Positions 63,296 through 64,000 of a stretch of 64,000 nucleotides of DNA are shown one piece after another. Location of the stretch: NCBI RefSeq assembly GCF_014490665.1, contig NZ_CP061038.1, positions 1,550,001 to 1,614,000 of the forward strand, written 5' to 3'. The first letter of the stretch is position 1. Every line of letters starts with the position of its first letter. The position numbers and the translations under genes are program-made. This DNA comes from Sphingomonas alpina. Lineage in GTDB: Bacteria; Pseudomonadota; Alphaproteobacteria; Sphingomonadales; Sphingomonadaceae. Below the pieces are notes generated by a model, which did no database searches, was not told where the DNA came from, and worked only from the letters and a program-made list of their open reading frames with translations.

Positions 63296-63360
63296 GTTCG
63301 CCCCGAGCTTGTCGAAGGGCCGTTCTTCAAGACAGGACTTTGACAAGCTCAGCCCAAAAC
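63296..63360. repeat. Dispersed palindromic repeat after chpT
   Basis: GAGCTTGTCGAAGGGCCGTTCTTC and its partial complement TTTGACAAGCTCAG (about 63306-63355) form an imperfect inverted repeat. This sequence type is scattered through many sphingomonad genomes. It separates the convergent chpT and hydrolase genes and may work as a terminator. Confidence 0.7.
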
Positions 63361-63392
63361 GGGGAGGGGAATTACCTCCAGCCAACGCCGTT

Positions 63393-64000
63393 CTACAGCT
63401 GACCACACGCTGCCTCGACTCTCGACTGCCAGGCCTTGGCTCCAGCGAGTGAAGGATGCACGCCGTCGTAAGTCTCTTGCGGTGTCAATCCGGTGACGAA
63501 TACCCCGCCGCGTGTCTTTGCGAGGTGGCGCAGCATGTCGTTCATCCGATCCGCCGTTGCGTGGTCCCTGGCCTTGAGTGATGTGATACCGATAATGATC
63601 GGCTTGCCCGGCCATAGCCCTGCCAACTCGGTCGTCCGGGCGGCCCAGGCATCCAGATCGGTCCCCTGATACAGATCGTTGACGCCGACCGCGAACACGA
63701 CCCTGGACGGCCGGGCCATCGTGATCGCAGACGTGGCGAAAGCGACGAGATCGGTCGAGCGCGCGCCGCCGATGCCGCCGTTGATCGCGGTGAGGCCGCA
63801 CAAAGGCGGCAGCGCCTGCATCTCGACGATGCTGTCGCCGATCAACAGCATCTGACCCGGCCCCGCCTGGTGGACGATCGCGCGCATCACGCCCAGCCGG
63901 CGTTGTTCATAGACATCGCCGCGGCCGTGGCGCCCAAGCAGGAAGCCGGCGGAGGCCGCGATCGAAACCGCCAGCGCCACGATCAGGATTTTTGCCGCAC
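63393..64000 (-). CDS. SGNH/GDSL-family hydrolase, start beyond window
   Basis: At least 202 residues are visible. A hydrophobic N-terminal segment (KILIVALAVSIAASAGFLLG) runs to the window edge, so the true start may lie outside; GTG 63980 is an internal option. The SGNH blocks are GDSIVEMQ (Ser), GGIGGAR (Gly), VGVNDLYQG (Asn) and DGVHPS (Asp/His). It is probably a membrane-anchored or exported esterase/acyl hydrolase of unknown substrate. Confidence 0.88.
   Translation of the reverse strand, partial: AAKILIVALAVSIAASAGFLLGRHGRGDVYEQRRLGVMRAIVHQAGPGQMLLIGDSIVEMQALPPLCGLTAINGGIGGARSTDLVAFATSAITMARPSRVVFAVGVNDLYQGTDLDAWAARTTELAGLWPGKPIIIGITSLKARDHATADRMNDMLRHLAKTRGGVFVTGLTPQETYDGVHPSLAGAKAWQSRVEAACGQL

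Overview
The window is GC-rich alphaproteobacterial chromosome. It most resembles Sphingomonas in the broad sense (order Sphingomonadales). The grounds are ChpT, an RpoH with the alphaproteobacterial RpoH box, a complete exosortase-A (XrtA) exopolysaccharide locus of the sphingomonad/betaproteobacterial type, a DHS-like/ODC polyamine pair, and many short palindromic intergenic repeats typical of sphingomonads. Species cannot be named from the sequence alone.

Layout. 1-1921 (minus strand): the start of a FecA-like TonB receptor, then a FecR anti-sigma and an ECF sigma factor. 2389-13628 (plus): one type II secretion operon, gspC-D-E-F-G-H-I-J-K-L-M-N, without a prepilin peptidase. Then tRNA-His and a Leu/Val-type amino acid dehydrogenase. 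14985-19913: cytochrome c maturation operon ccmC-D-E-F-G-H-I. 20418-24690: alanine dehydrogenase, a divergent Lrp regulator, Kup potassium transporter and a 2'-5' RNA ligase-like protein. Then tRNA-Met, a periplasmic cyclophilin and trxB. 26760-44213: the XrtA locus, with two hydrolases and an ACP on the minus strand facing an AMP-ligase, decarboxylase, export lipoprotein, chain-length protein, tyrosine kinase, outer-membrane barrel, AAA ATPase, deacetylase, FemAB-like protein, glycosyltransferase, XrtA-EpsI fusion and an amidotransferase. 44220-48339: MAPEG protein, DHS-like and type III decarboxylase polyamine genes, and a Thr/Ser dehydratase. 48340-52385: a looser accessory stretch with a small secreted protein, a broken small ORF, a cytochrome P450 and an ADP-ribosylglycohydrolase. 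52652-55918: alpha/beta hydrolase, two tandem cysteine desulfurases and a [2Fe-2S] ferredoxin. 55962-64000: small secreted basic protein, SRP RNA, dnaX, ybaB, mtgA, rpoH, rluD, a JAMM protease, an ankyrin remnant, chpT and the end of an SGNH hydrolase.

Three things stand out. (1) The pseudopilins GspG, GspH and GspJ each carry an exact 33-nt (11-codon) tandem duplication of the prepilin leader, and each copy begins with a possible start codon. (2) A gapless 159-nt element occurs at 2055-2213 and 19989-20147, with a diverged third relative near 52430-52512. It contains a long hairpin with compensatory base changes and an overlapping small ORF whose codons differ largely at synonymous positions. 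(3) A 104-nt perfect-armed palindrome is inserted in frame at the start of ccmH. The window also has about seven apparent frameshifts, most in G runs, which look more like consensus errors than gene decay.
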